The notes under the pieces: model-generated
Databases searched by the model: none
Told to the model about the DNA's origin: nothing
What the model saw: the letters and a program-made list of their open reading frames with translations, nothing else
Assembly: GCA_018064755.1 (NCBI GenBank)
Contig: JAGHUP010000006.1
Span: 1 to 64,000, forward strand
Reading direction: 5' to 3'
From: Candidatus Crickella equi
Lineage (GTDB): Bacteria > Bacillota > Clostridia > Peptostreptococcales > Anaerovoracaceae
DNA length: 64,000 bases
Made by a program: the position numbers and the translations under genes
Part shown: in pieces, positions 50,318-59,484 of the stretch
Position numbering within the stretch: the first letter of the stretch is position 1
Layout: every line of letters starts with the position of its first letter

Positions 50318-52240
50318 TTATTGTTCTGCCTCTTGGTATGAGCTGTAGTCAGTGATTCCCTCGCCCATATTTGGATAGTAATGTGAGTAAATTGTATCTG
50401 CTGTAAATACCATTACGAATATTAGGCAGAAAGGAATCAGAATCTTAACGTTAATCTTCTGTATCCATCTATCCAGCCCTGGGGCCAGAAGATATACTGC
50501 AGCCATTCCGGCAAGTGCGAATACAACAAGTCCTTCTGCACAGATACGTCCATTCAAGTTAAGGAAGTATCCTGTGTAATCCCACCAACGAATTCCCTTG
50601 GTTAATTCAAGGAAATATGAAGTGAAGTATTCTAGGAATCCGCAAAGTACAATGGATGCGCAAGCGAGACCCGCCGGATTCTTTCTGAATCTATTGAGCA
50701 GCATCAGGATTGCAATAGCGCCAAATCCGTATATTGGCAGCCATGGTCCATGCTGTACACCTCTATTGATGAATACTCCATCCTGTACCAGATGAATACC
50801 AACTTCCCAAGACCAACCAACAAACGCAAACAATGCGAACATTGTAATCAGTGACCATATAGAATAACTCTTTAAGTATGAACCCTTGTCAGAAAGATGC
50901 TTCTCAGCTGCTTCTGACCACAGTGGGTTGTAGCGTTCAGGGTATGCTTTGGCCTGTGCACACAGCTCGGCACGGGCGATGTTCGCTTCCTCAACATCGA
51001 CAGCATCATAAAGTAGCTGTTCCTCGCGGCTTCCGATCCAGAGGCCGAGGTATTTAGTGCAGAAATATCTAACACCGTGGAGTTTAATCTCAGCCTGTTC
51101 AGCCATCTTCTTACGATAGAGAATATCGCTGTACTTAATCTCGAGAACCTCAGGGTCGGTCTTCTCGAAGAGGAATATATCCTTAAGCTGACCGATTCCC
51201 TCAACTTTGTTCTTCTGGCTCTCTTCACGGATGTACGCATAGAGCTGAGCATCCGTTGATCTCTTGTATGGTGTTACGAAGAGCACATTCAGAAGACCGA
51301 ATGTAAGTGCTGATAGCATCATCCATCCCAAGAATGTGCAGTCGTATTTGAAAGTCTCCCACTTGCGACCATCCATCATTTTGCGCGAGAGGAGAATGGC
51401 CTCTTTGCCTGTCATTCCAGGATTCTCTGCAAGGATGTATGGTACGCACCAATACGAATAGTATTTGATGATTCCACCAATGATGGTGAATGCCCAAAGC
51501 GCTTGATACAGCCAGGTCCTGAACATAGCCTTGGCCGCCGTGTTCCATTTTCTGATAGTTCTAAGGAAGAGCATATGGCCAATAGGAACTACTTCGTAAG
51601 TCCTTGCTTCTAGGTAGATTCTCGCCTGAATTACTCTATATGGATTAATCAGGAAGAACCATATTAAGAAGTAAATCAGCAATACAATCAGTATTGCGAA
51701 TCCACCAGCAAGGCGTTTGCTGCTCACGAGTGATTGCAGACCGCTCGCCATCTTTACGAAGATTGCACCTGAAGAGAAGCTATTCGCTATTCCGGCAAGA
51801 ATACCCTTCTGCCTTCCAACAATATCCTTAGTTACAGGTTGGCTTGTATATTCCTTCTCCTGCTGCTGAGCGATTTTCATTCCACCAATGATATCGCCGT
51901 TAAGCAAAGCTTCGATTACCGCCGACTGCTCTGCCTCACCACTATTAAGTCCCTGCACCGCCTTCGCAACATTCTTTCCGGTCTTATTGCCAGTATATTG
52001 GCCATATATTTCACCTGCAACGCTCTTAGCCTTTACCTCGTTCGTAACAGTGACTGTTTTGGCCGATGACAGATCATTCTTAGTGAAGTTGTAACCACCC
52101 TCGACGCCGATAAATCCAGCGAGCAGAGACACCATAATCAGCAGCACATAGTGAGCCCTGAGTACGTGTTTGGCTTTCTTCTTCCACTCTTTACGTCTTG
52201 CCTTGGTGTATGGTGTCTTGGCTTTCTTCTTGTTTTCCAT
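50318..52240 (-). CDS. DUF975 / CmpB-like (PF06541-type) fusion membrane protein
   Basis: 640 aa from ATG 52238-52240 (AGGAAGG site). Residues 1-340 look like DUF975: basic start (KEWKKKAKHVLRAHYVLL), long extracytoplasmic loop, four or five helices. A cytosolic link (about 340-460) follows. Residues about 465-625 are the 'putative ABC permease' CmpB-type module: WSWEVGIHL, NRGVQHGPWLPIYGFG, five helices. Function unknown; such proteins are linked to envelope or bacteriocin stress in Firmicutes. Confidence 0.8.
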   Translation of the reverse strand: MENKKKAKTPYTKARRKEWKKKAKHVLRAHYVLLIMVSLLAGFIGVEGGYNFTKNDLSSAKTVTVTNEVKAKSVAGEIYGQYTGNKTGKNVAKAVQGLNSGEAEQSAVIEALLNGDIIGGMKIAQQQEKEYTSQPVTKDIVGRQKGILAGIANSFSSGAIFVKMASGLQSLVSSKRLAGGFAILIVLLIYFLIWFFLINPYRVIQARIYLEARTYEVVPIGHMLFLRTIRKWNTAAKAMFRTWLYQALWAFTIIGGIIKYYSYWCVPYILAENPGMTGKEAILLSRKMMDGRKWETFKYDCTFLGWMMLSALTFGLLNVLFVTPYKRSTDAQLYAYIREESQKNKVEGIGQLKDIFLFEKTDPEVLEIKYSDILYRKKMAEQAEIKLHGVRYFCTKYLGLWIGSREEQLLYDAVDVEEANIARAELCAQAKAYPERYNPLWSEAAEKHLSDKGSYLKSYSIWSLITMFALFAFVGWSWEVGIHLVQDGVFINRGVQHGPWLPIYGFGAIAILMLLNRFRKNPAGLACASIVLCGFLEYFTSYFLELTKGIRWWDYTGYFLNLNGRICAEGLVVFALAGMAAVYLLAPGLDRWIQKINVKILIPFCLIFVMVFTADTIYSHYYPNMGEGITDYSSYQEAEQ

Positions 52241-52315
52241 AATAACCTTCCTGTTAGTTCTAATTACTATGTTGTAAGTATAGCACATTGCGGCTTTTTT
52301 CTGTAAAATAATCGT

Positions 52316-53443
52316 ATGAAATACGATTGCATCATTATTGGTGGCGGTGCGTCAGGTCTGATGCTGGCTGCCATGGCCAAAGTGAATAAAGGATTGATTC
52401 TCGAAGCGACTGCGGCTCTCGGCACCAAATTGCTGATGACCGGAGGCGGTCGTTGTAATATAACGCATGCGGGGTCAATTAAGGATTTTGTTGACTGCTA
52501 CGATGAAGCCGGCCGCGCGCTCCGCAAATGCCTGTATAGACATAGTAATACGGAGATGCTGGACTGGCTCGAGTCTATTGGAGTGCCAACAATTCTTGAA
52601 GAAGATAGATACTATCCTGCCACGGAGCGCGCAATAGATGTAAGGGATGCACTGGTGCGCGCCGCCCAGAACAATGGCTGGGAGATTAAATTGCAACAGC
52701 GGGTCAGACCTAAATTGCAGAATTGCAACTCGGGGACAGGCCTGACGGTTGTAACCAATCAAGGCGAATATGATGCGGCGCGCGTCGTAATTGCAACTGG
52801 CGGTATCACCTATCCTGAAACCGGTTCCGATGGTTCAATGTTTGAAGTGGTTCGTGATCTAGGTATTGAGGTTACGGAGCTAAAACCTGCTCTCGCGCCT
52901 GTCCATGTTAGAGATTATCCGTACGCAGAGCTCAGCGGTGTTTCAATTCCTAATGTAACTGTCACCGCTTATAGTTCTGATACTATTAATACCTGTAAGG
53001 GCAAAGCTGCCAGATTCACTGGTGATCTGCTCTTTACACATAATGGTTTCTCGGGACCTGCGATTCTTAAGGTAAGTAAGTATTGCGAGCCTGGAGAAAT
53101 GATTCGTATAAATTACAATTGTAAATTGGAAGACCTTCCTAAGAGATTCCGCAAGTGCCTGGAAGACCGGGCTCGAGGCGAATCCGGAGATATAAAAACG
53201 AGCAAGCTCGCTGGCCTGCTCGAATCTGATGAATTTATTGTTAAATCTATTGATGCTAGAGGCATTGTTACAAGCGGCGGCATCAGTCTATCGGAGATAG
53301 ACACCGGGACAATGGAATTAAAGAAATGTCCCGGCCTCTTCGCCATCGGCGAAGCGATTGATGCCGACGGAACAACAGGCGGCTACAATCTGCAGCTTTG
53401 CTATTCAACAGCCGCGACTGTTGCTGAACAAATTCAAAAATGA
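52316..53443 (+). CDS. YhiN/HI0933-family flavoprotein
   Basis: 375 aa. FAD-binding IIGGGASGLMLA (7-18), GGRCNITH (about 45), ATGG and the C-terminal GEAIDADGTTGGYNLQ. An NAD(P)/FAD-dependent oxidoreductase of unknown substrate, slightly shorter than usual (about 400). No ribosome site; TAAAAT lies 6 nt before the ATG, suggesting a leaderless mRNA. Residues about 126-141 are encoded by a family C repeat in a variable loop. Confidence 0.88.
   Translation: MKYDCIIIGGGASGLMLAAMAKVNKGLILEATAALGTKLLMTGGGRCNITHAGSIKDFVDCYDEAGRALRKCLYRHSNTEMLDWLESIGVPTILEEDRYYPATERAIDVRDALVRAAQNNGWEIKLQQRVRPKLQNCNSGTGLTVVTNQGEYDAARVVIATGGITYPETGSDGSMFEVVRDLGIEVTELKPALAPVHVRDYPYAELSGVSIPNVTVTAYSSDTINTCKGKAARFTGDLLFTHNGFSGPAILKVSKYCEPGEMIRINYNCKLEDLPKRFRKCLEDRARGESGDIKTSKLAGLLESDEFIVKSIDARGIVTSGGISLSEIDTGTMELKKCPGLFAIGEAIDADGTTGGYNLQLCYSTAATVAEQIQK
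52692..52738 (+). repeat. REP-like repeat, family C copy 2, inside the YhiN-like gene
   Basis: 47 bp (TGCAACAGCGGGTCAGACCT...) matching 41 of 47 bases with 61798-61844 on the other strand. In frame, within the coding sequence. Confidence 0.75.
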
Positions 53444-53444
53444 G

Positions 53445-53502
53445 AAACGGGACCGGTCCATTTCTGTCATTTTCGACAGATATGGACCGGTCCCGTTTTA
53501 CA
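53445..53502. repeat. REP-like palindrome, family B copy 3, between convergent genes
   Basis: AAACGGGACCGGTCCAT... pairs almost perfectly with ...ATGGACCGGTCCCGTTT (about 24 bp). One half shares 34 of 38 bases with the other family B copies. Likely also works as a terminator for both convergent genes. Confidence 0.85.
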
Positions 53503-53507
53503 TTGCA

Positions 53508-54602
53508 TTATAAAGTTAAATCGCCGTCCTTAACCCAGCCAAGTTTTCTGCATCCCATGTTAATCAGTGGTGCAAGGATTGCTGGGAGAATGAAGCAGAT
53601 CAGCACAAGACCGAGCCAGTCCATTCCAGTGATGGCTGCTTTGGCGCCGGAAGCGACGTCAGCAACCCAACCTGTATAAACACCAATCTGTCCTACCAGT
53701 CCGCATGTTCCCATGCCGGATGATACTGGAGCGCCGTTCATCTGAAGATGGAATACGCAAGTTGCGATAGGGCCAGTAATGGCTGACGCGAGCGTAGGCG
53801 CAATCCAGATTCTTGGGTTCTTTACGATATTACCCATCTGCAGCATTGAAGTTCCAATGCCCTGTGAAATAAGTCCGCCCCATCTATTCTCTGGGAAGGA
53901 CATTACTGCAAATCCTACCATCTGAGCACAGCATCCTGCTACAGCAGCACCGCCGGCAAGTCCGGTCAGTGCGAGAGCTGCACATATTGCAGCTGAGCTG
54001 ATAGGCAGTGTCAGTGCCATTCCTACGATAACAGATACCAAAATTCCCATTGCAAATGGCTGAAGTTCAGTAGCCCACATAATCAGATTACCGACCTTCA
54101 TTGCAGCTGCACCGAGAGCCGGAGCCCACCACGCAGACAAGGCAACGCCGATTCCGATAGTTACCAGTGGAACTACGAGAATGTCGATTTTGGTCTCACC
54201 GCATACCGCTTTGCCGAATTCGGCAGCAATAATTGCGATAAAGAGAACAGCCAGAGGGCCGCCCGCTCCACCGAGTCCATTAGCAGCGAATCCAACAGCT
54301 GCCAGCGAGAACAGAACCATTGGCTGGCACTTCAGCGCATAACCAATTGCTACAGCCATAGCCGGACCGGTCATCGCAATTGCAAGACCGCCAACAGTGT
54401 AATCCACGCCACCAACATTGGCGATAGGATCAACCAGGAAACCGATGTGGAACTGTGTTCCAATCGTATTGATAATCGTTCCAATCAGCAGCGAGCAGAA
54501 CAGACCCTGAGCCATTGCTGAGAGTGCATCTATACCGTATCTCTTTGCTGAAATCTCAATGTTCTTGCGCTCGAGGAACGCTTTGATATTATCCTTTGTC
54601 AT
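53508..54602 (-). CDS. PTS IIC-like membrane protein (PTS_EIIC_2 family)
   Basis: 364 aa from ATG 54600-54602; the track begins three codons earlier at GTG. Eight to ten Gly/Ala-rich helices (QGLFCSLLIGTIINTIG; VGGLAIAMTGPAMAVAIG; NGAPVSSGMGTCGLVG). Family members resemble sugar PTS IIC but often lack IIA/IIB partners, and none are here, so a non-PTS transport role is possible. Confidence 0.85.
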   Translation of the reverse strand: MTKDNIKAFLERKNIEISAKRYGIDALSAMAQGLFCSLLIGTIINTIGTQFHIGFLVDPIANVGGVDYTVGGLAIAMTGPAMAVAIGYALKCQPMVLFSLAAVGFAANGLGGAGGPLAVLFIAIIAAEFGKAVCGETKIDILVVPLVTIGIGVALSAWWAPALGAAAMKVGNLIMWATELQPFAMGILVSVIVGMALTLPISSAAICAALALTGLAGGAAVAGCCAQMVGFAVMSFPENRWGGLISQGIGTSMLQMGNIVKNPRIWIAPTLASAITGPIATCVFHLQMNGAPVSSGMGTCGLVGQIGVYTGWVADVASGAKAAITGMDWLGLVLICFILPAILAPLINMGCRKLGWVKDGDLTL

Positions 54603-54667
54603 TTTGGTCACTTTCCCTTATAATAGAAGCAACATATATAGTAATTATATAACTAAAGAGGTATTTT

Positions 54668-55771
54668 ATGTCAAGAAGTTCAAGAAGTCGCTCCAAGAGC
54701 CCGGCCAAGTTCTCGCCTAATAACAAATTCTTCCTTGTCATTATCGCGATACTCGGAGTACTGGTAATATTCGGTAGCATTTTTACCATCCAGCTCGGAC
54801 CGGTTGATCGTCACGACGACAAGACAATAATCGTTGAAATTCCAACAGGTACGGGTGCTAGTGCGATCGTAGATATTCTCGATGAGCACGGACTCGTTAA
54901 GAATCATTTCTGTGCCAAGGTTAAGGCTAAGATTGGCGGTTACAACACGCTCCAGGCTAACACATACATGTTCAGCAAGTCGATGTCATTCAACAAGATG
55001 ATGCGCGCCATCAATAAGGGCGATTTCGACTACATATCCAAAGCAACAGTCACTTTGACCGACGGAATGCGACTCGACCAGCTCGCCGAACAGATATCTG
55101 AGCAGCTCCCATACTCCAAGAATGAGGTTATGTCCGTATGGAACAATAAGTCATACGTTAAGAAGCTGATTAAGAAGTACTGGTTCCTGACTGATGAAGT
55201 TCTGAATAAGGATATTATGTACCCACTCGAGGGTTACCTCTATGCAGACACATACTTCATCACCACTGAAGATCCTTCTATCCAAGAATTCACAGAAATG
55301 TGCCTTGATAGAATGGATACGGAACTGACCGCTCGTAAGGATGCAATTAAGAAGAGTAAGTTCACAGTTCACGAACTTCTCACCCTGACTTCTATCGTAA
55401 CTAAAGAATCCGCTGCTGAAGATCAGTCACATGTTGCAGGCGTATTCATGAACAGACTGAAAGATGGTATGTCCCTCGGATCAGATGTAACAGTATGCTA
55501 CATCTACCAGGAAGACAGAGTTGAGCTCAAAGTCAGCCAGCTCGAGAACGACAGCCCTTACAATCTCCGTAAGCATGCCGGTCTCACACCTAGCCCAATC
55601 TGCTCAGTCATCGGATCTGCAATTGATGCAACTCTGAATTACGACAAAACCAAAGACTTATTCTTCTTCGCTGACAAGGATGGCGTTGTTCACTACTTTG
55701 AAACACAAGCCGAATTTGAGAAAGGTCTTGATACAATCGAGATGCTGAAAGACGACGAAGAAAAAGAATAA
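54668..55771 (+). CDS. mltG: endolytic murein transglycosylase MltG
   Basis: 367 aa with AAAGAGG site. Basic cytosolic start, one membrane helix (about 20-42), LysM-like subdomain, then the catalytic part: PLEGYLYADTY, catalytic Glu247 in SIVTKESA, and SDVTV / LTPSPICSVIG. Cuts nascent glycan strands at the membrane. Convergent with the ABC permease-ATPase gene. Confidence 0.95.
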   Translation: MSRSSRSRSKSPAKFSPNNKFFLVIIAILGVLVIFGSIFTIQLGPVDRHDDKTIIVEIPTGTGASAIVDILDEHGLVKNHFCAKVKAKIGGYNTLQANTYMFSKSMSFNKMMRAINKGDFDYISKATVTLTDGMRLDQLAEQISEQLPYSKNEVMSVWNNKSYVKKLIKKYWFLTDEVLNKDIMYPLEGYLYADTYFITTEDPSIQEFTEMCLDRMDTELTARKDAIKKSKFTVHELLTLTSIVTKESAAEDQSHVAGVFMNRLKDGMSLGSDVTVCYIYQEDRVELKVSQLENDSPYNLRKHAGLTPSPICSVIGSAIDATLNYDKTKDLFFFADKDGVVHYFETQAEFEKGLDTIEMLKDDEEKE

Positions 55772-55788
55772 AAGGTGAAAATAAAAGC

Positions 55789-55906
55789 AAAAATGCGCCA
55801 CTGAGCCCGTATGCACCCCTTAGCCCGTTCCTAACGGGTACATTACGTAGAATGTACCGGTTAGGGACGGGCTAAGGGGTGCACGCGGGCTCGAAGGCGC
55901 ATTTTT
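55789..55906. repeat. 118-bp nested palindrome, family A copy 2 (probable bidirectional terminator)
   Basis: Nearly the whole element folds on itself: AAAAATGCGCC outside, TGCACCCCTTAGCCCGT next, CCTAAC-GGGTACATT inside. The inner part matches the family A palindrome at 34953. T-runs on both ends suit its place between convergent mltG and the ABC gene. Confidence 0.85.
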
Positions 55907-55920
55907 ATTGTCTAAAAGTT

Positions 55921-57288
55921 TTATAGTTTAATAATCTTGTTTGCCAGTTCGGCGTCTTCTTGTGAGTGTGTAATTAGAAGAACGGTTTTGTCCTTGGTTC
56001 CTGATAGCCAGAGGTTCTTAATTACATCAGAACGTGTCTTGGAGTCAAGGCCACGGAATGGTTCATCAGCAATGAGAAGTCCTGCATCATAGAGGAAAGC
56101 TCTTGCCATTGCTACTCTGTAGCTCATGCCACCACTTAACTCGCCTGGCAGTTTGTAGAGTTCGGTGGATAGGCCGACCGCCTTGAGGGTGGATGCAATG
56201 CGAGAGTCATCCGGATTGACTATTGCAAGGTTGTCATAGACATTGAGCCAAGGCAGCAATCTGTCCTCTTGGAACAGATATGATGCGGTCGGCCCCGTTA
56301 CCCTTACAGTGCCGGAATCCGGAGTCTCGAGCCCAGCAATAATTCTTGCTATTGTTGTCTTGCCGCTTCCGCTAGCACCCATAATTGCTGTTACTTTGCC
56401 CGGCTCGAGCGTCATATTGAAATCCTTCAATACGACCTTCTCGCCGAACGACTTGTTAATACCAGTCATCTCTACAGCCGCCGACTCGCTGGCTACATCA
56501 GCCATTTGGCCAGCAGCGCCCGCGCCCTTTGCCACCTTGCTATACTCATATGCATGAGGTCCGAGCAAAGCAACCAATTTCTTAATGAGTCGCTCGAATA
56601 CCACGCTGATGAGAATCAGAACAACTACATAAGCGAAGAGCCTATCCGTAGTCAGATAATACTTGGCATTCATCAGCTCATAGCCAAGTGAAAGCTGAGG
56701 AATGGACAGCACTTCCGCAGTTACTATTGCTTTCCATGACATACCCGCAACAAGACTCATTGCTGAGCGGAAGTGCGGATAGAGCGATGGCATATATACC
56801 CATCTAACAAGTTTGCTTCCTTCAATCTTATATATCTTAGCCATCTCGAGCAACTTAACATCCATGCTATCTAGTCCCGCCAGCAGATTGGTATACACAA
56901 TCGGGAAGCACATTATCCAGCACACGAGAACAGGTACCGAGCCTGCCGACATGAGCAGAATCATATAAATCGCAACTGCCATTATCGGAATTGTCTTAAA
57001 TAGCGAAACTGGGAGGGACAGAACGTCGCGTACCCAGTGCCATTTGTAAGCACAGATTGATAGCAGGGTTCCCGCAATGAGAGCAAGTACCATTGCTGCC
57101 AGGCATCTTCCTATTGTTGCAAGCGCATCCATATAGAATGTGCCGTCTACCAGCAGTGCAGCTAGAGCTCTAACTGTGTCCATTGGGCCTGGCAGCAGCA
57201 GAGTATTGCCCACAATAAGGGCAAGTACTTCCCACAGTACCAGCCAGAACACAGCTATTAATGACCATTTCTTCCAATTATTTTTCAT
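55921..57288 (-). CDS. ABC transporter permease-ATPase fusion (SsuBC/TauBC type)
   Basis: 455 aa. Residues 1-250: permease with six helices and the coupling motif (AKIYKIEGSKLVRWVYMPS). Residues about 270-455: ATPase with GASGSGKTT, QEDRLLPW (typical of the nitrate/sulfonate/thiamine-precursor group), LSGGMSYRVAMAR, LIADEPFRGLD and THSQ. In this group permease and ATPase are normally separate. The binding-protein gene is 3 bp upstream. Imports a small organic molecule. Confidence 0.92.
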   Translation of the reverse strand: MKNNWKKWSLIAVFWLVLWEVLALIVGNTLLLPGPMDTVRALAALLVDGTFYMDALATIGRCLAAMVLALIAGTLLSICAYKWHWVRDVLSLPVSLFKTIPIMAVAIYMILLMSAGSVPVLVCWIMCFPIVYTNLLAGLDSMDVKLLEMAKIYKIEGSKLVRWVYMPSLYPHFRSAMSLVAGMSWKAIVTAEVLSIPQLSLGYELMNAKYYLTTDRLFAYVVVLILISVVFERLIKKLVALLGPHAYEYSKVAKGAGAAGQMADVASESAAVEMTGINKSFGEKVVLKDFNMTLEPGKVTAIMGASGSGKTTIARIIAGLETPDSGTVRVTGPTASYLFQEDRLLPWLNVYDNLAIVNPDDSRIASTLKAVGLSTELYKLPGELSGGMSYRVAMARAFLYDAGLLIADEPFRGLDSKTRSDVIKNLWLSGTKDKTVLLITHSQEDAELANKIIKL

Positions 57289-57291
57289 ATA

Positions 57292-58251
57292 TTATTTAAT
57301 TCCATAATAGATTTCATCTCCTGGAACTTTACCGCCAACAGCAGTAGGATCCATCTTGAACAATGTATTATAGAAAGGTGTCAGGATGTCCTTAGTCTCC
57401 TCAGCGGAGAGGAATACCAGCAGGTCATCGTCGATAACGGCTTTGCAGATGTCCGGGTCAGGAATGATTCCGGCTTCAACGATTTTGTTAACAACATCAT
57501 CTGACTTTGTTTGAACTGCTGTAACTGAATCCATTACCATCTCGAGGAGATAGTCAACATCTTCAGTTCTCTCATCTACAAAATCTTTCCTTGCAATAAC
57601 GATGCCCATTGGGAGTCTCTCCCCTGTCATCTCGTTCCATGCTGCATCGAGATCAATCGCAGCTCTTATTGCCGGATTCTTACTGATAATAGTTGACTTC
57701 ATTGGTTCAGGCAGAAGTCCGATAGTACCTTCAGTTGCCATTACTTTCTGGGAGACAGCGGCATGGTCCTCGAGCCACTGAACTTTGACATCCTTATTTA
57801 TTTCCAATCCGGCGTCAGCCAAGAGTGCCGCAAGAACATATTCAGGTGTTCCGCCCTTGCCGGATGCAACAACAGTCTTACCATTGAGATCAGCAAGCGA
57901 CTGAACCGTCTGACCATTCTCTACGATGAAGAGTCCGCCGTTCACGATGTCGGCCAAGATGCGCACACCGCCGTTTGTTTTGGCATCGAGCAGTGCTCCC
58001 ATATTAGAAGGTACGCAAGCCATGTCGAGTTCACCAGCAACCAGCTTCTGAACAACATCAGTAGGCGACTGGAATATCTCCATGCTAATCTTCTCGTCGT
58101 CCTGAAGATTAATCAGGCCCATTCCGGTAGGTCCAACCAGTGCGCCAATACGAACTTGGTCACTAAGGTCCTTACCGCCGCAAGCAGTCATTGCAAGCAT
58201 CATGCCCAGTGCGAGCACAATAGCGACCGCTTTCTTAATGTACGATTTCAT
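57292..58251 (-). CDS. ABC substrate-binding lipoprotein (NMT1/TauA-like)
   Basis: 319 aa. Lipoprotein signal with Cys in MTACGG (about residue 24). The fold pattern (RIGALVGPTGMGLINL; ELDMACVPSNMGA; DLNGKTVVASGKGGTPEY) is that of the NMT1/TauA cluster. Same operon as the fused permease-ATPase; substrate unknown (thiamine precursor, sulfonate or aromatic acid are typical). Confidence 0.9.
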   Translation of the reverse strand: MKSYIKKAVAIVLALGMMLAMTACGGKDLSDQVRIGALVGPTGMGLINLQDDEKISMEIFQSPTDVVQKLVAGELDMACVPSNMGALLDAKTNGGVRILADIVNGGLFIVENGQTVQSLADLNGKTVVASGKGGTPEYVLAALLADAGLEINKDVKVQWLEDHAAVSQKVMATEGTIGLLPEPMKSTIISKNPAIRAAIDLDAAWNEMTGERLPMGIVIARKDFVDERTEDVDYLLEMVMDSVTAVQTKSDDVVNKIVEAGIIPDPDICKAVIDDDLLVFLSAEETKDILTPFYNTLFKMDPTAVGGKVPGDEIYYGIK

Positions 58252-58263
58252 TTAATTCCCTCC

Positions 58264-58509
58264 TTACTTCTTAGAATAAACTGTCTTCGTACTAACGCCC
58301 GGCAATGCTCCAAGTTTACCCGAGAGTGCGCTGATGTCATCCATCGGCGCGTCAATTACAACACTGATAACACTAACGTCTTTCTTGTCATACGGAATGC
58401 CCATACGTCCCTTGATGTTCTCGCCAAATTCACCGAGCAGCTGGTTAACAGCTGGTGCAGAATTGCGATCTTCGACGATGATTCCGATTATCGCCAATCT
58501 TGTTTCCAT
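58264..58509 (-). CDS. TM1266-type 'iron-only hydrogenase system regulator' (ACT-like)
   Basis: 81 aa. METRLAIIGIIVEDRNSAPAVNQLL and the end ALPGVSTKTVYSKK are characteristic of the TM1266 family, a small ferredoxin-like (ACT/NikR-C type) fold. Usually next to FeFe-hydrogenase genes; here it is first gene of an ABC operon, so it may sense the imported ligand. AAAGGAGG site before ATG. Confidence 0.85.
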   Translation of the reverse strand: METRLAIIGIIVEDRNSAPAVNQLLGEFGENIKGRMGIPYDKKDVSVISVVIDAPMDDISALSGKLGALPGVSTKTVYSKK

Positions 58510-58514
58510 CAGTT

Positions 58515-58640
58515 ACCTCCTTTCCAGTAAAAAAGGTGCGCCTAATGAAAGGCGCACCATAAATAACGGTTAATTAATGCATTTGCCTTTCCCCTCAGTT
58601 AAACCTTCGGGCGTCAGTACAATTTTGTATTAATTATTAT
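58515..58640 (-). promoter_or_regulatory. attenuator-type 5' leader of the TM1266-ABC operon (possible riboswitch)
   Basis: Minus strand: TATAAT near 58629-58634, then about 60 nt with GACGCCCGAAGG, ACTGAGGGGAAAGGC and complementary GGTTTAA/TTAATTAACC segments able to form a stem and CCC/GGG pairings, then a terminator (GGTGCGCC-TTTCATTA-GGCGCACC + TTTTTT, 58525-58550) just before the ribosome site. This layout is that of a terminating riboswitch or other attenuator. I could not match it to a known class. Confidence 0.55.
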
Positions 58641-58644
58641 ACAA

Positions 58645-59457
58645 CTATTTCTGTCTCTTGTAAACAAACCAATATGCAAGTCCTACGGCAGCTCCGCCGA
58701 TGATGTTACCGATTGTAACAGGCAGGAGGTTGGCTGCAAAGAAGTTGCCCCATGTGAGGTTTGCCATATCTGTGCCTGCTGCAACTGCGATGTCCACATA
58801 AGCAGGTACCATCTTAGCAAAGAGTCCAGCTCCAATGTAATACATGTTGGCAACACTATGCTCGAATCCACAGAGGACGAAGAGCATAATTGGCCAGAAA
58901 ATGCCGAGGATCTTGCCGGCAGCGTCCTTAGCTGCCATGCCGAGCCATACGGCGATGCATACGAGGAAGTTACAGAAAATGCCCTTGAGCAGTGCATCGC
59001 CGAAAGTCATTGAGCATTTGCCCACTGCTGTAGCGATAACGCTGCCGGCCATTCCGCCGTCGAATAATGACAGTTGATGGCTGAATACTGCTCCTGCTGC
59101 AACTATCATACCTCCTATGAAGTTACCGAGGTAGACAAGAATCCAATTGCGCAGTACCTGAGGAATTGTTACTTCCTTCTCTGCCAGCGGAATTACCAAA
59201 AGGCAGTTGCCTGTGAAGAGCTCGCTTCCGGCAATTACTACCATGATGAGTCCAGCTGGGAAGATGCAAGCTCCGAGGAATTTACCAACGGAGGCGAGCG
59301 GTACGGATACTGCCGCAGTGGTTGCGCCGAGTCCGGCGAGTCCAATGAACATGCCGGCGAGAACAGCAAGCACGATCATCTTGCTAGTTGTCAGCGCACA
59401 CTTGCCCTTTCCTACATTTATATAATTTTCAGTTATATCTTTTGGTGTGTTTATCAT
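58645..59457 (-). CDS. formate/nitrite transporter (FNT) family channel
   Basis: 270 aa with six helices. ELFTGNC and the WILVYLGNF helix match the FocA/NirC/HSC family; the central and outer gates appear conserved (GNCL). Could export formate, or hydrosulfide/other small acids. Gap to dsdA 27 bp; a common transcript is likely. Confidence 0.92.
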   Translation of the reverse strand: MINTPKDITENYINVGKGKCALTTSKMIVLAVLAGMFIGLAGLGATTAAVSVPLASVGKFLGACIFPAGLIMVVIAGSELFTGNCLLVIPLAEKEVTIPQVLRNWILVYLGNFIGGMIVAAGAVFSHQLSLFDGGMAGSVIATAVGKCSMTFGDALLKGIFCNFLVCIAVWLGMAAKDAAGKILGIFWPIMLFVLCGFEHSVANMYYIGAGLFAKMVPAYVDIAVAAGTDMANLTWGNFFAANLLPVTIGNIIGGAAVGLAYWFVYKRQK

Positions 59458-59484
59458 TGTGTTTCCCCTTTAGGCCAAACTTAA

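Noticed and set aside
58515-58640. TPP riboswitch before the NMT1-like ABC operon
   Set aside because: The conserved TPP segments (CTGAGA, and the ACC...CCTGATCTGG part) are absent, although the transporter type would fit.
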